Shown here: positions 26,175 through 36,900 of the stretch, in pieces
How the letters are laid out: the number at the start of each line of letters is the position of its first letter
How positions within the stretch are numbered: the first letter of the stretch is position 1
Assembly (NCBI GenBank): GCA_965246905.1
Contig: CBDFFZ010000014.1
Coordinates: 310,001 to 374,000 of the forward strand
DNA: 64,000 nucleotides
Reading direction: 5' to 3'
DNA from: UBA1952 sp965246905
GTDB taxonomy: Bacteria > Bacteroidota > Bacteroidia > Chitinophagales > Chitinophagaceae
The notes under the pieces: model-generated
What the model was told of the DNA's origin: nothing
Database searches by the model: none
Seen by the model: only the letters and a program-made list of their open reading frames with translations
Translations under genes and position numbers: made by a program

Positions 26175-26729
26175 ATGGTACGATTAAAACCACTAAGCAC
26201 CTCCACAGCAACCGGCAAAACTGCGGAACTCTACACCGCCATCAAGAGCCAGTTGGGCATGGTGCCTAATATGATGCAGACAATGGGTAACTCACCTGCA
26301 TTTCTGGAGGGATATCTGGGCCTCAGCGGTGCTCTTGCAAAAGGCACACTGGGCGCTAAAACAGGCGCACTTATAGCCCTCGCAGTAGCCCAAAGCAATG
26401 GCTGCGACTACTGCCTCAGCGCGCATACCTACATTGGCGCCAACCTGATAAAGATTGATGCCGGTGAAATGGATGCAGCCCGCGATGGGCGCAGCACGGA
26501 CCCCAGGATCCATGCAGTATTGGTATTCGCGAAAGCCATTGTAGCGCGCAGGGGCAATGTAAGCGATGAAGACGTTGCTAAATTAATTTCGGCAGGCATC
26601 ACCGAAGGCGAAGTGGGCGAAATTATTGGGCACGTAGCGTTGAATATTCTAACCAACTATTTCAATACCGCTGCAGGTACGGAGATAGATTTTCCGGTGA
26701 TAAACGCAATACAGACAGCGGCTGTTTAA
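26175..26729 (+). CDS. AhpD-like carboxymuconolactone decarboxylase family protein
   Basis: A 184-residue cytoplasmic protein of the CMD/AhpD family. The redox motif is CDYCLSAH (CxxC plus His three residues later), inside a helical bundle with ALIALAVAQSNG before it and VFAKAIVARRG after it. Members reduce peroxides or pass electrons to peroxiredoxins; the length and N-terminal 'QLGMVPNMMQTMGNSP' match the peroxidase-related group. A hairpin terminator follows directly, so it is probably transcribed alone. Confidence 0.88.
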   Translation: MVRLKPLSTSTATGKTAELYTAIKSQLGMVPNMMQTMGNSPAFLEGYLGLSGALAKGTLGAKTGALIALAVAQSNGCDYCLSAHTYIGANLIKIDAGEMDAARDGRSTDPRIHAVLVFAKAIVARRGNVSDEDVAKLISAGITEGEVGEIIGHVALNILTNYFNTAAGTEIDFPVINAIQTAAV

Positions 26730-26744
26730 ATAATTTGTGCACCT

Positions 26745-26785
26745 AAAGCGGCCGCCAGTAATATGCGGCTGCTTTTCCTTTTTTT
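26745..26785 (+). terminator. Rho-independent terminator
   Basis: An 11-bp stem (aaagcggccgc with gcggctgcttt, one G-T pair) and a 9-base loop are followed by cctttttttaaa. It lies 15 bases past the AhpD-like gene. Confidence 0.75.
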
Positions 26786-26797
26786 AAATTAAAAAAC

Positions 26798-27211
26798 ATG
26801 GAGAGCAAACGACATCCACTACCACCATTTACACTGGAAACGGCCCTGCAAAAAGTACAGGCTGCCGAAGATGCTTGGAATACTAAAGACCCGGAAAAAG
26901 TATGCCTTGCCTACACTGTTGATACGGAATGGCGCAACCGTACCGAGTTTATAAATGGCCGGCAAGCCGTGAAAGAATTTCTGGAAAATAAGTGGCAGAA
27001 GGAACTGAACTATCACCTTAAAAAAGAGCTTTGGGGCTTTCGGGAAAACAGAATGGCGGTTCGGTTTGAATATGAATGGCACGATGCCGCAGGCCAATGG
27101 TACCGAAGCTATGGCAACGAGCTGTGGGAATTTAACGCCAACGGGCTGATGCAAAAGCGCTTTGCCAGTATCAACGACCTGGCAATTGGAGAAAGAGACA
27201 GAAAGCTCTGA
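26798..27211 (+). CDS. DUF1348 / nuclear transport factor 2-fold protein
   Basis: A 137-residue protein of the DUF1348 branch of the NTF2-like fold: LQKVQAAEDAWNTKDPEKVCLAYT at the start, then DTEWRNRTEFINGR, and DAAGQWYRSYGNELWEF. It has no signal peptide. Function in this family is not established; the fold forms a small-molecule pocket. The ATG follows the preceding terminator by about a dozen bases. The remains of an SMR transporter overlap its 3' end in another frame. Confidence 0.85.
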   Translation: MESKRHPLPPFTLETALQKVQAAEDAWNTKDPEKVCLAYTVDTEWRNRTEFINGRQAVKEFLENKWQKELNYHLKKELWGFRENRMAVRFEYEWHDAAGQWYRSYGNELWEFNANGLMQKRFASINDLAIGERDRKL

Positions 27212-27500
27212 TAGGAAAGCAACTATTTTGCTCATCTTTTTGTTGGCTGTATCTGAAGCGCTTTGGAGTATTGCGCTTAAAAAAGCATCCAGATTTTCGG
27301 ATTGGGCAGTAAATATTATTGGCTTCCCTATTTTGGCAATCGGAATTGTTACATTTAAGAAAGTGCTAAGCGGGATGCCGCTTAGTATCGCATCGTTATC
27401 TCGAGCGGCGCATCTTTGCTGTTTACTGTAGCCTTGATATATGGTTTTATAAAACAAAAATTGATTTTAAGACTGCTTTATTCATGTACGCCACAATAGT
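27186..27500 (+). pseudogene. Small multidrug resistance (SMR/DMT) transporter, frameshifted
   Basis: The first helices are readable: ILLIFLLAVSEALWSIALKK, then a second helix ending VTFKKVLSGMPLSIA, as in SMR transporters ('VxEVxWAxxLK', 'LPLxxAYAxWxG'). After that the frame shifts: the next expected part appears in another frame as SSGASLLFTVALIYGFIKQK. A second shift near 27460 is likely. Only about two of four helices can be made in one frame, so the gene is broken. It overlaps the 3' end of the DUF1348 gene. Confidence 0.6.
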
Positions 27501-27536
27501 TTCCATTACGGGACGTAATTATTATTCCAACAAATC

Positions 27537-28424
27537 ATGAAGGCGACCGCGCAACAGGCTTTTACTTTGATAAATCCTCAAACCGGCAACCTTGCCTTTA
27601 AGGTCTTTCACTTTGATGATGGCAGCCACTTCGACCATTTACAGCGATACAATTATTACTCGCTTATTTGGATTACCGATGGCAGCGGTACTTTAAAATC
27701 AGACTTCAGCGAGCATCTGTTCGAAGGCGGCAACCTTTTTGCCTTTTCGCCTTACCAGCCGTTTATGTTTTTATCGCAAAGCATCCGGGGCGTGGCGCTG
27801 CATTTTCATCCCGACTTTTTTTGCATTCACAAACACCAATCGGAAATTGCGTGCAACGGTGTGCTGTTCAACAATATTTATCATCCGCCTTTCATTCAGA
27901 TAGATGCAGCAGCTGCCGCGAAATTAGCGGAAGTAATCAGCCGGATTAAATCAGAAATTCAAGCGCCGGCCCTGGCGCAGTATGAGCTTCTAATCGCTTA
28001 TCTCAAAATTTTGCTCATAAATTGCAGCAGGCTAAAAACGGAGCAACAGCCTGATGCAGCTGATGAAACATCCGGCTTAAATGAACCCTTTATTTTACAG
28101 ACCCTGAAGACGAGCATCGAGAAAAATTTTAAGCAAAAACACGCAGCCGGCGATTACGCAAGCGAATTGTGCCTCAGCACCAAAGCGCTGGCAAAAATCA
28201 CGAAAACGCATTTCCGGAAAACACTTACCCAGCTCATTTCCGAGCGGATTATCATAGAGGCAAAGCGGGAGCTCTACCTCACCAATAAGGCCGTTAAAGA
28301 GATTGCTTACGAATTGGGCTACGATGACGAATATTATTTCAGCCGGTTTTTCAAGGTAAATACCAATATCTCACCACAGACTTACCGGGATACAGTTGGC
28401 TTTGGGCGCGGCGATTCTAAATAA
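27537..28424 (+). CDS. AraC family transcriptional regulator
   Basis: A 295-residue DNA-binding protein. The N-terminal half is a cupin-like sensing domain (FDDGSHFDHLQRYNYYSLIW and LFAFSPYQPFMFL). The C-terminal 100 residues hold two helix-turn-helix motifs: LCLSTKALAKITKTHFRKT and the AraC signature VKEIAYELGYDDEYYFSRFF. It likely controls a nearby gene such as the quinone oxidoreductase downstream, which is now frameshifted. It begins right after the broken SMR gene, so expression may be independent. Confidence 0.92.
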   Translation: MKATAQQAFTLINPQTGNLAFKVFHFDDGSHFDHLQRYNYYSLIWITDGSGTLKSDFSEHLFEGGNLFAFSPYQPFMFLSQSIRGVALHFHPDFFCIHKHQSEIACNGVLFNNIYHPPFIQIDAAAAAKLAEVISRIKSEIQAPALAQYELLIAYLKILLINCSRLKTEQQPDAADETSGLNEPFILQTLKTSIEKNFKQKHAAGDYASELCLSTKALAKITKTHFRKTLTQLISERIIIEAKRELYLTNKAVKEIAYELGYDDEYYFSRFFKVNTNISPQTYRDTVGFGRGDSK

Positions 28425-28710
28425 GCGATTGATGTATTCCTGCTACGCCCGGCTCTCAAAAATGAGATATAGGAACATACAAATCAGATCCTTAACAGGC
28501 AAGATGTCCTATCGCTACAAAAAGGCAGAGATCCCTTCCTTTAAGAATTTCATACCGGGCTTATTGAGGTTCAGCTTGCCTATAATGTAAAACACCCTAA
28601 GGCAAAATCCAAAGCAAGCGATCAGCAAAAAAAAATCCTGTTTTTTTCATCCGTTTTGTTCCCCTCGTTTGTCTCAGCTATATAAACAGACAAACAACAT
28701 AAACAAGACC

Positions 28711-29690
28711 ATGAAAAAAATGCAGCTCACGCAATACGGCGTGCCAGAGGTATTGCAGCTTACCGAAGCACCCATCCCACAACCAAAAGCGGGCGAAGTG
28801 CTTTTTAAAATACAGGCCATCGGGGTCAATTACTCGGACATCCTTCGCCGCAAAAACACCTACTTCCAGCCCACGCCGCTGCCCTACACTCTGGGCCATG
28901 AGGCGGTAGGCATTATCGAAGCAGTTGGTGAGGGAGTAAACGAACCATTTATAGCTGGCGCAAGAGTCCTCGCCATTCTGCCCGGTTCCGGCGGCTATGC
29001 AGAATATGCAGTTGCCCCTACGCAGTACTGTGTACCGCTGCCACCACACATCGATGTTAAAGAAGCAACAGCCATTTTCGTGCAGGGCAGCACTGCACAG
29101 CTTCTGGTATCGGCCATTGCCGGTGATATTGCTGGTAAAACCGTAATGATAAATGCAGCAGGCGGCGGCGTAGGCTCACTGCTGGTGCAGCTCGCTAAAA
29201 TGGCCGGCGCAACGGTGATAGCCTCGCAAGTAATCCCGAAAAGCTGCAACTCGCAACAAAGCTCGGAGCCGATGAAACAGTAAATTATTCCATTCCGGGA
29301 TGGTCTGAAACGGTAAAAAAGCGGAACGGTGGTAAAGGGGTAGATGTCGTGTTTGAGATGGTAGGCGGCGAGGTATATAACGAGCGTATCAAATGCCTTG
29401 CAACGGGTGGCCATCTCATCATTTACGGTGCGGCAAGCGGTGTGCAGGGTTCCGTTCACCCTGAATATTTTGTGGATGAAAGCCTTACCCAAACCGGCTT
29501 TAATCTTGCTTACCACATCCAGACCAAAACCGCTGTATGGCAGGCTGCCCTGGGCGCGGTGATTGGCCTTTTAGCCGAAGGCAAACTGAAAGTTGAGGTA
29601 AGCAGCACCTTTTCTTTGAAGGATGCCGCAGAAGCACACCGACAGATCGAGGCAAGAAAAACCACGGGTAAAGTTGTTTTGATACCTTAG
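28711..29690 (+). pseudogene. Zinc-independent quinone oxidoreductase (MDR family), frameshifted
   Basis: Together the two pieces would make a full-length protein of about 326 residues of the quinone oxidoreductase branch of the medium-chain dehydrogenases: MQLTQYGVPEVLQLTEAPIP, GVNYSDILRR, GHEAVGIIEAVGEG, the Rossmann loop AAGGGVGSLLVQLAK, then in the next frame NPEKLQLATKLGADETVNYS and the C-terminus ending ARKTTGKVVLIP. The frame breaks near 29228, consistent with loss of one base. Each half is otherwise intact, so the lesion is recent, or a sequencing error. The zinc ligands of true alcohol dehydrogenases are absent. Confidence 0.75.
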
Positions 29691-29695
29691 GGCCG

Positions 29696-30538
29696 ATGGA
29701 AGAAAATGAATGGGGCGACCCCATTCTAAAACGTGCGCTGGAAGGCGATATCAATGCCTTCCAGTCACTTTTTGCGGCCTTTCAGCAGCCGCTGAAATCC
29801 TATTTGTACCGGCTTATGGCCAACCGGAATGATGCAGAGGACCTCACCCATGATGCCTTCATCAAAGCCTACGATAAGCTGCACACATTCAGGGCGGAAT
29901 CTTCCCTGAAGACCTGGATTTTCCAGATAGCCACTCATCTTGCCCAGAACCAACTGCAACGCCAAAAACGCTGGACACCCGATGTGTCGGCGCAGGCACA
30001 ATCCCTGGTGTTCCGTGATCCGGAGTTAGCCGGTAGCATAGAGAAAGTGGCCCATCAATCTGCCTATGGCAGCTACGAGATAAAGGAGCATATCGATACC
30101 TGCTTTACCTGCATTGGAAAAAACCTGCCGGTGGAAAATCAGGTAGCCATTATCCTCAAAGAAATCTATGATTTTTCAGTGGCAGACATTTGCCTGATAT
30201 TGGAGAAATCGGAGGGCGCGGTAAAATACCTGTTGCAGGACGGGCGCAAAACAATGGTGGACATCTTTGAAGCGCGTTGTGCCTTAATAAATAAGGAAGG
30301 TGTATGCAACCAGTGCTCAGAGCTCAACGGATGGTTTAACCCAAAGCAAAACCAGCAGGAGGCACTCATGAAAATAGACCTCGTGCGCGGCTCAAAAAAA
30401 TACGATCGGGAGACGCTGTTTGAAATGCGGATACGATTGGTCAAAGCCATTGATCCGCTCACATCAGATGGAACAGAATTGCAGGAGGTGTTGCTAAAGT
30501 GCAATGCGCTTGCAATGGGTGACATCGCCAAAAATTAA
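29696..30538 (+). CDS. ECF-type RNA polymerase sigma factor with Cys-containing C-terminal extension
   Basis: A 280-residue sigma-70 family protein. Region 2 is clear: DINAFQSLFAAFQQPLKSYL with NRNDAEDLTHDAFIKAYDKL. Region 4 (VAIILKEIYDFSVADICLIL, then EKSEGAVKYLLQDGRK) binds the -35 element. ECF sigma factors are normally about 180-200 residues; this one adds about 80 residues after region 4, starting with a CNQC motif that could bind metal or sense redox state. It starts 5 bases after the frameshifted oxidoreductase. No anti-sigma gene is adjacent. Confidence 0.85.
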   Translation: MEENEWGDPILKRALEGDINAFQSLFAAFQQPLKSYLYRLMANRNDAEDLTHDAFIKAYDKLHTFRAESSLKTWIFQIATHLAQNQLQRQKRWTPDVSAQAQSLVFRDPELAGSIEKVAHQSAYGSYEIKEHIDTCFTCIGKNLPVENQVAIILKEIYDFSVADICLILEKSEGAVKYLLQDGRKTMVDIFEARCALINKEGVCNQCSELNGWFNPKQNQQEALMKIDLVRGSKKYDRETLFEMRIRLVKAIDPLTSDGTELQEVLLKCNALAMGDIAKN

Positions 30539-30765
30539 ACGATGGCCGGAAGCTGCACCAACAAATGACACAGCACTATTACTTTTCAATCTGCCTTTGG
30601 TATAAGGGCTAAGATCCCACTCCTTCATATTGCTAAAACCCAATATTTTGTAAAGAGCGCTTTGTTCCTAAAAGCATAATTCAGCCATGATTTGGTGCTA
30701 AAATTTGTAACTGACCGTATTTTCTATGCTTCATCATTACAACTCTGACGTGGATCATTCACTAT
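30539..30765. other. Intergenic region with possible decayed coding remnant
   Basis: No intact gene. On the minus strand at about 30590-30700 two frames in succession read NYAFRNKAL and YKILGFSNMKEWDLSP, a pattern reminiscent of the C-terminus of a GNAT-like acetyltransferase ('ALYKxLGF') with a frame break. The evidence is too thin for a gene call. Confidence 0.25.
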
Positions 30766-30803
30766 GAAAAGCGTCCCGGTAAAAACCGGGACGCTCATGT
30801 GTT
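30761..30803. terminator. Bidirectional terminator hairpin
   Basis: A perfect 11-bp stem (agcgtcccggt / accgggacgct) with an AAAA loop has a T run after it on the plus strand (gtgtttttt) and an A run before it, which makes T residues on the minus strand. It can end both the sigma-factor transcript and that of the large surface protein. Confidence 0.75.
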
Positions 30804-30923
30804 TTTTGTATGTTTTCAAACCAATAAAAATTCCGGAAATACCTCAGAAAAACTACCTGTGGTAAACGGCTTACCCAGCAGTTATGTTTTTTTGAACTCC
30901 ATAATCAGGCATTGCTGGATGAT

Positions 30924-33900
30924 CTATAATCTCGTTACGCTTTTCGTAACAATGGTTCCATCAACACCGGCAACCTGGATGTAATAAACGCCGGTTTGTA
31001 AAGATCCCAGTGCGAGGTGATATTGGGCTGCATTAACGAATCGCGACAAGATCCTCGTACCCTGGATATCGAATACACTCACCGATTTGATCATACTTGT
31101 CGCTTTAATCATAACATCATCGTTTGTTGGGTTTGGATAAAGATTAATGGCCATAATGCTACCCTCGCCAAAGTTTACTAAACGTGTTGGCGAATAAGAC
31201 CATTTGCCGCTGGCTTCAACAATCTTCAGCCGATAATAATTATTGCCTGTTACCGGCTGTTCATCATAGCCTTTATAGCTGTTGAGCGTGGCCGAGCCTA
31301 ACGTTATAACCTTGTCTATCACATTGAATAACCGGCCATCGGTACTATGTTCCACTTCGAAATGATCAATGTTGGCCTCATTGGTTGTTTGCCATTCCAC
31401 GGACACACGCTTTCCTTCAAGTGCTGCATTAAAATCAAGCAAAGTTAACGGCAGTGGTACGGCCAGTATCTGGCTTGTGGCTGCAGCATAGCCGAACGTA
31501 GAGAAGTTGGTAATACCTTCAAATTGAACATAGTTAATCCCGTCCTCAACGCCAGTGGAAGTTACGACAAGCTTTGTGCCACCGGTAAGGCCAAGTGGAG
31601 TAAGCGCATTGACCGCATCTGCCTGAGTACCTTCATACTTAAACCACGAGCTATCTGCATAAGCATTTGCACCGGCAGACTGCAAACTTTGTATGCTGTG
31701 CAAATCTGTGTTAGGATAATACATACGCACTTTTACGCCGCCATTAACGGTGAGGTCGCCATCGTGTACGATGGTCATCATATAAGGCATAACCTCGGTA
31801 CTGTCATTGCCGTCAGACGAGCGATGAGAGACATCACCAACCGCACCGGAATTATCAATAACCACATCATCCGGGTTCCAGTCATTGCCATTCGGATTGA
31901 TTGCGGCTACCAACTTGTTCGGGTTGGCGGGATCAAAATAATAGTAGAACCCGTTTGTTTTTTTGCACGTGCTGGAAACCAGCGATGCACTGACGTTGCC
32001 TGTTGTAACCAATCCGGCTATTGTAACAGGAGTTGTAGAACAACAAGAAGAAGGATTGAGGATCCAGTTAAATGATTGAGCCGGACTGGTGCAATATTCA
32101 TTGACATCAAGATCGAAGAAGTAATAATAGTTATCGCTGAGGTTATAGCTTACGGCGCCGGTCTGGCCATCGATGGCAAAGTCGGTAACGCCACTTGTAA
32201 CAGAGAACGCGGTATTGCCATTGGCAGGTACATTGATTGGGAAATCTGAATTCACAAAGGCAAGTGCGCCGGTTGGTTGTGTACCAGATGTTGAAGCATC
32301 AAGCAGCAACAGGTAATCCCCTGGCGCAATGTACCAATTGGTAAGCGCAATTGAGGCCGTTGCACCATCTGCCACACTACCTGCACCAGAAGTATATATC
32401 TGATAGCCACCCGGCGTATAGAGGCTTACCTTATAGCCTGAGGATGCAGTGCCGTCGCCGGTCGTACCCTTCACGGTAACACTGTTCAATTTAATAACAT
32501 TGCTTACATGCAGCATAATGCCACTGCTGGTATCGCCGCCGCCACTTTCACTTCCGTCAAGAGTTGCAGTGCGGTATCCCTGCTTGTTTAATATGCTGCT
32601 TGTTGATGCCGTAACATAAGTATTCCAGGTGCCATTAAAAACAGTATCTCCAGGCGTTACGCTTAAGGTTGTTGAAAGATTAGTTGTAGTGGGAGGCAAA
32701 CCACCGTTAAATAGTTTACCCTTAGGGCTCTCTAACCAGAATTGGTGGCTTGCAGCTGTTGTTGTCGCCATTACAATATTCTGTGCCTGATTTAAACACG
32801 TATTCAGGTCTGCCTGGCTCGTGGTATTGGCAGGCGTTGTAGTGCCGGTTATCGTTATATAATCTGTGTACGTATTTGTTAGCAATGTACCGCTACACAA
32901 ATAATTTGCACGGATATATTGAGGCGTGGTTGTAGTGATCGCGTATGTAAATGTGCTATCACCCTGGTCAAAATTCTGAACAACACCGGTGAAGTTACTT
33001 GCAGTAGCAACCTGGAAACGATACATACTGCCCGGTGCACCATCACCTGTTGCAGCAACCGAATAGTGCGCCACAACAGTTAATGAATCTCCGATGCAAC
33101 CTGTTGTGGTAGCTCCCGCAGAAGCTGAAGCCGCAGCGCCGGTAATGGTTGCAACAACGCCGTTATTCACGCTCTCAATGCCACGGTTCAGATCATCACC
33201 CCGGAAGATGGAATAATTATCCTGAACAGAGTTATCATCCAGCGTTGCTGTGGTAGGGTCTGCAGGAACAGGAATTGGCGTGTAGTTTTCCAATTGCACG
33301 GAGCCAGGGCAAGCAATTGTATTAGCAGTAAAGTCCCCGCTACTCCAGCTACACACGGTACCGTCGTTAGTTTCAGCGATCACAAAGTATTCAATGGTAT
33401 AAACAGGAGTGGTTGCTATTGTGCTTTTCAATAATCCAAGATCGAGATTGAAGCGGTAAACATTACCCGTATTGCTGAAAGCATTTACAAAGCGCCAGCC
33501 GCTCGCACCTGCTGCTATATTGCTGGTGGATAGTGGCAATGCCGGGATAACATTCGCATCTATATTGCCGGCGGCAAAAGAATTGTTGTTGTAAACGCGA
33601 CGATAGTAAAGACGGGGTGCCTTCGCTGCATTATAGGCAGGCAGGGGTTTACTGGCAGGTGGCGTGATCGTTACGTCAAGCGGTTTGTTACCACCACATA
33701 TACTGTCGTTGATCGGAGCAAAATCGAAGGCTATGGTACCGCTGATAAAGGCAGGCAATACACCAGTTGTTTCATAGGCCCCGGCAGCTACATTAGTAGC
33801 TCCACGGGTGGTTCCAAAATAATCGGTTGTTATTGCAAGAGGGCTCACAACAGGGCTTGGATTAAATGCTGAAGAAACGTTACCGTTAGTAAGCTTCAGG

Positions 33901-36900
33901 TTATTGGGTGCAATACCGGTGTTTACAAAAGGCGGAGCTACGGGCACGTTAGTTGTATTGTCCAGCTCGGCATAGCTTTGTCTTTCCGCACCGGCCATAA
34001 ATGTTTTGTATCTGCCGCATTGGGTATTGAAATTACTTGCACCCCCTATATTATCGTTGACAAGATTATTGGCTGTATTAATGGTAGCGCCGCTCCAGGC
34101 ATAAGCATTACGGATGCCACCTGTGCCAGCCGCATTGTAAATGGTTGCCTGCCCGTAAATGTAATTGTGAAGGTCACTATTGATGAAGTAAACATTTCCG
34201 GTCGATGTCTTAGCCGTACCGAGTGGCACCTTGCCCGCTGCGGTCACGTTATAATTCCGCACAACCATATTACTTGCACTATTGGCAACAGCTGCATTCG
34301 GGGCAACATTCACAGAGATGATATTGTTCCGGTAATCGGTAGTGTATGCTTTAGTATTGTAATAGTAAGTAGCGATCATCAGGCCGGTAACGCCGAAAGC
34401 CCCGGCAGTAGTACTTGCCAGCCTTCCGGTTGAAGTACCAGCCAATCCGCCAAGTGTTAGGGTATTGTGAAACACATTGTACTTTGCTGCAAGGCCGGAT
34501 ACAACCAAACCGTTGATAGCGGTACGGCTACGCATAGCAGGCGCCGTAAGGTTGCTGACGAAGTTATTATAGATGTTGCCGGTAGTAGCATAAGCAGCCG
34601 TGTTGTTATAAGCGAGGATACCTGTTGGGCCGCAGAGATAGTCATTGTCCGATGCCGGGCCGGTTGAAGCGCTTCCGGCATCAAGGCCTGAAACATTATT
34701 GCTGTACAGATTGAGCACGTTCCAGTTTTCTGCGGCAATGCCTACCATCCCATAACGGTAAAAACTGTTTACATTGTTGGTAAGGATCTGTGTAGAAGTA
34801 GCAACCGGGCCGCTCATATTGTTGACCGTATTATTGTAGATGTTTACCGTATTGCCAACCGTTGTCTTTCCTGTAGTAAAAATGCCTTGCATCATGGAAT
34901 AGCTGCCGGTATTAAACAAAGTGGCCGTTTGGGTCATGCCATCAATAATATTATTGGAAATATTCTTGACCTGGGTGCCCGAAGCATAATCGGCAACGAT
35001 ACCACGGTACTTGGCATAATAACCATTGTTGGCTGCGCCGCGGATGCCAGTGCGCATGTTGGCCGTAAGCACGCAACTATCAATTTTTACCGTGCTGATG
35101 CCTGTTTTAGGCTGCCCTGCTACGTGAATCAGATCCGTATATGCAATTGCATTATTGCCCGCACCATTATAAAGGCTGCAACCTGTAATCGTATCCTTCG
35201 ATACAAGGGTATTAATGCCGCCACGCTTAATATAGATGCCTGTAAACGAAACCGGAATGGTAGAGGTTGGCGTTGCCAGAATGGAGCAATTGCTGATCTT
35301 ATTACCCGTTACCTGAACGAGCGTACGAACAACATTTGTAAACACCGGGTAAGTATAGATGAGTGGCATGCCCGTAGTTTGGGTAGTCGCAGCAATAGCA
35401 GTAGTACCCAGCGTAAAAGCACTAATCTGATTGTTATTGATAAAGAGATTTTTGCTGCCATGACACCAGTAAACAGCGCTGATACAACCATTGCTATTGA
35501 TGCCGGTACGGGTAATATTATTAATGATGTTATTGCTGATGCTTATATCGCCACCAGACTGATAGCCTGCACGGTAATTTCCCGTAAATGAAGTGACATT
35601 TGCGTCTTCAAAATTAGAATTGATCGCCATTACATTACCATTTACCCCTTTCAGATTGGTGATGGTATTGTTCTTGATTTCTATGTTCCCGCCGCCTTTT
35701 GCTATTTGCCCGCCATCGTCATTTGCGGCAAATGTGATACCATACAGATGTTTCCCGTTGGATGAGGTAGTTGCGGTAGAACCATTACTGCCTACCGTTA
35801 GGTTCATGTTATTGACGGTATTGTTATTGATCTTAAACAGGCTGGTAGAGACTCGTGGCAAAGCCCATGCGCCAGTGCCCATCCCTACCCAAATACCAGA
35901 GAACATTTTGATGTTAGAGCCAACAGTTTCGCCATAACAACCGCTGACATTGTTATACTCAATATCACAATCCTGCTGGCCGCCCATAGCGATACCTGCA
36001 ATAGCAAACTTATAACCTCCGCCGAAATAAGCGACACCTGTTAAGGGACCGAAATTTGTTATCGTATTGCCTGCGCCGCTTTGCCCTACTGTATTGCCGG
36101 TGCCTGCATACAGCGTAGCGCCACTTTGATACCATGCATCTTCAATCGAAATACCATACGTGCAGTTATCAATTGCATTGCCAGTAATGGTATTGAAGCT
36201 GTGTACATCTGCGGCGCTTTTAATACCCTCATTAGGGTTGGAATATGTCCAATAAACACCGGAATTACTTCCCGCATGTGTGCTGGTCCAGTGTACCAGC
36301 GCAACCCCCATACTCATGAACGGATAGTAGGCATAACCAATGTTGGTATAGCTTTTAGGATTGCGGGTAAGCGTAATCGCACAATTCTTAATAGTAACAT
36401 GCTGGCAGCCGTTGTTCCCGGTGGTCGTATTATATTGTTGTTTGAAAAGCGCAATGCCCATCTCCATATTTTTCGCCGCTGTATTGTTAGCCACAGGATC
36501 TTGTATGCCAAGCCCATCGAGCGTTATATAATCCTGGCCAGCTATGCCTACTACGTAATCATAGTTGCCAATGCCGGTGCCGCCCTGCAGTATCGGTTTA
36601 GTGGACGTTCCATCCCATTGAAATATAACAGGGTTTGCAGCTGTTCCACCTTTCGTAATCAATAGACCTGCAGGTACAGAACCGACCCCGGATGCCATAA
36701 TTTCGGTATTGCCACCTGCCAGATTAAAGGTAACGCCACCGCTACCTGCACCAACCCAGTTTAACGTATTAACGGCTTCGGTAAAGGAGACGAATTGGTT
36801 TAATCCTGCAACACCATAAACTGTTTTAGTTCCGGTAAGTGCAGCCGGGGGAGCTAATGTATAAACAGTGCCGCTTGCTGGCCAATTGGCATTGGCATCA

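Noticed and set aside
31524..36665. Several plus-strand open frames of 100-230 codons
   Set aside because: All lie opposite the repetitive T9SS protein gene and mirror its biased composition.
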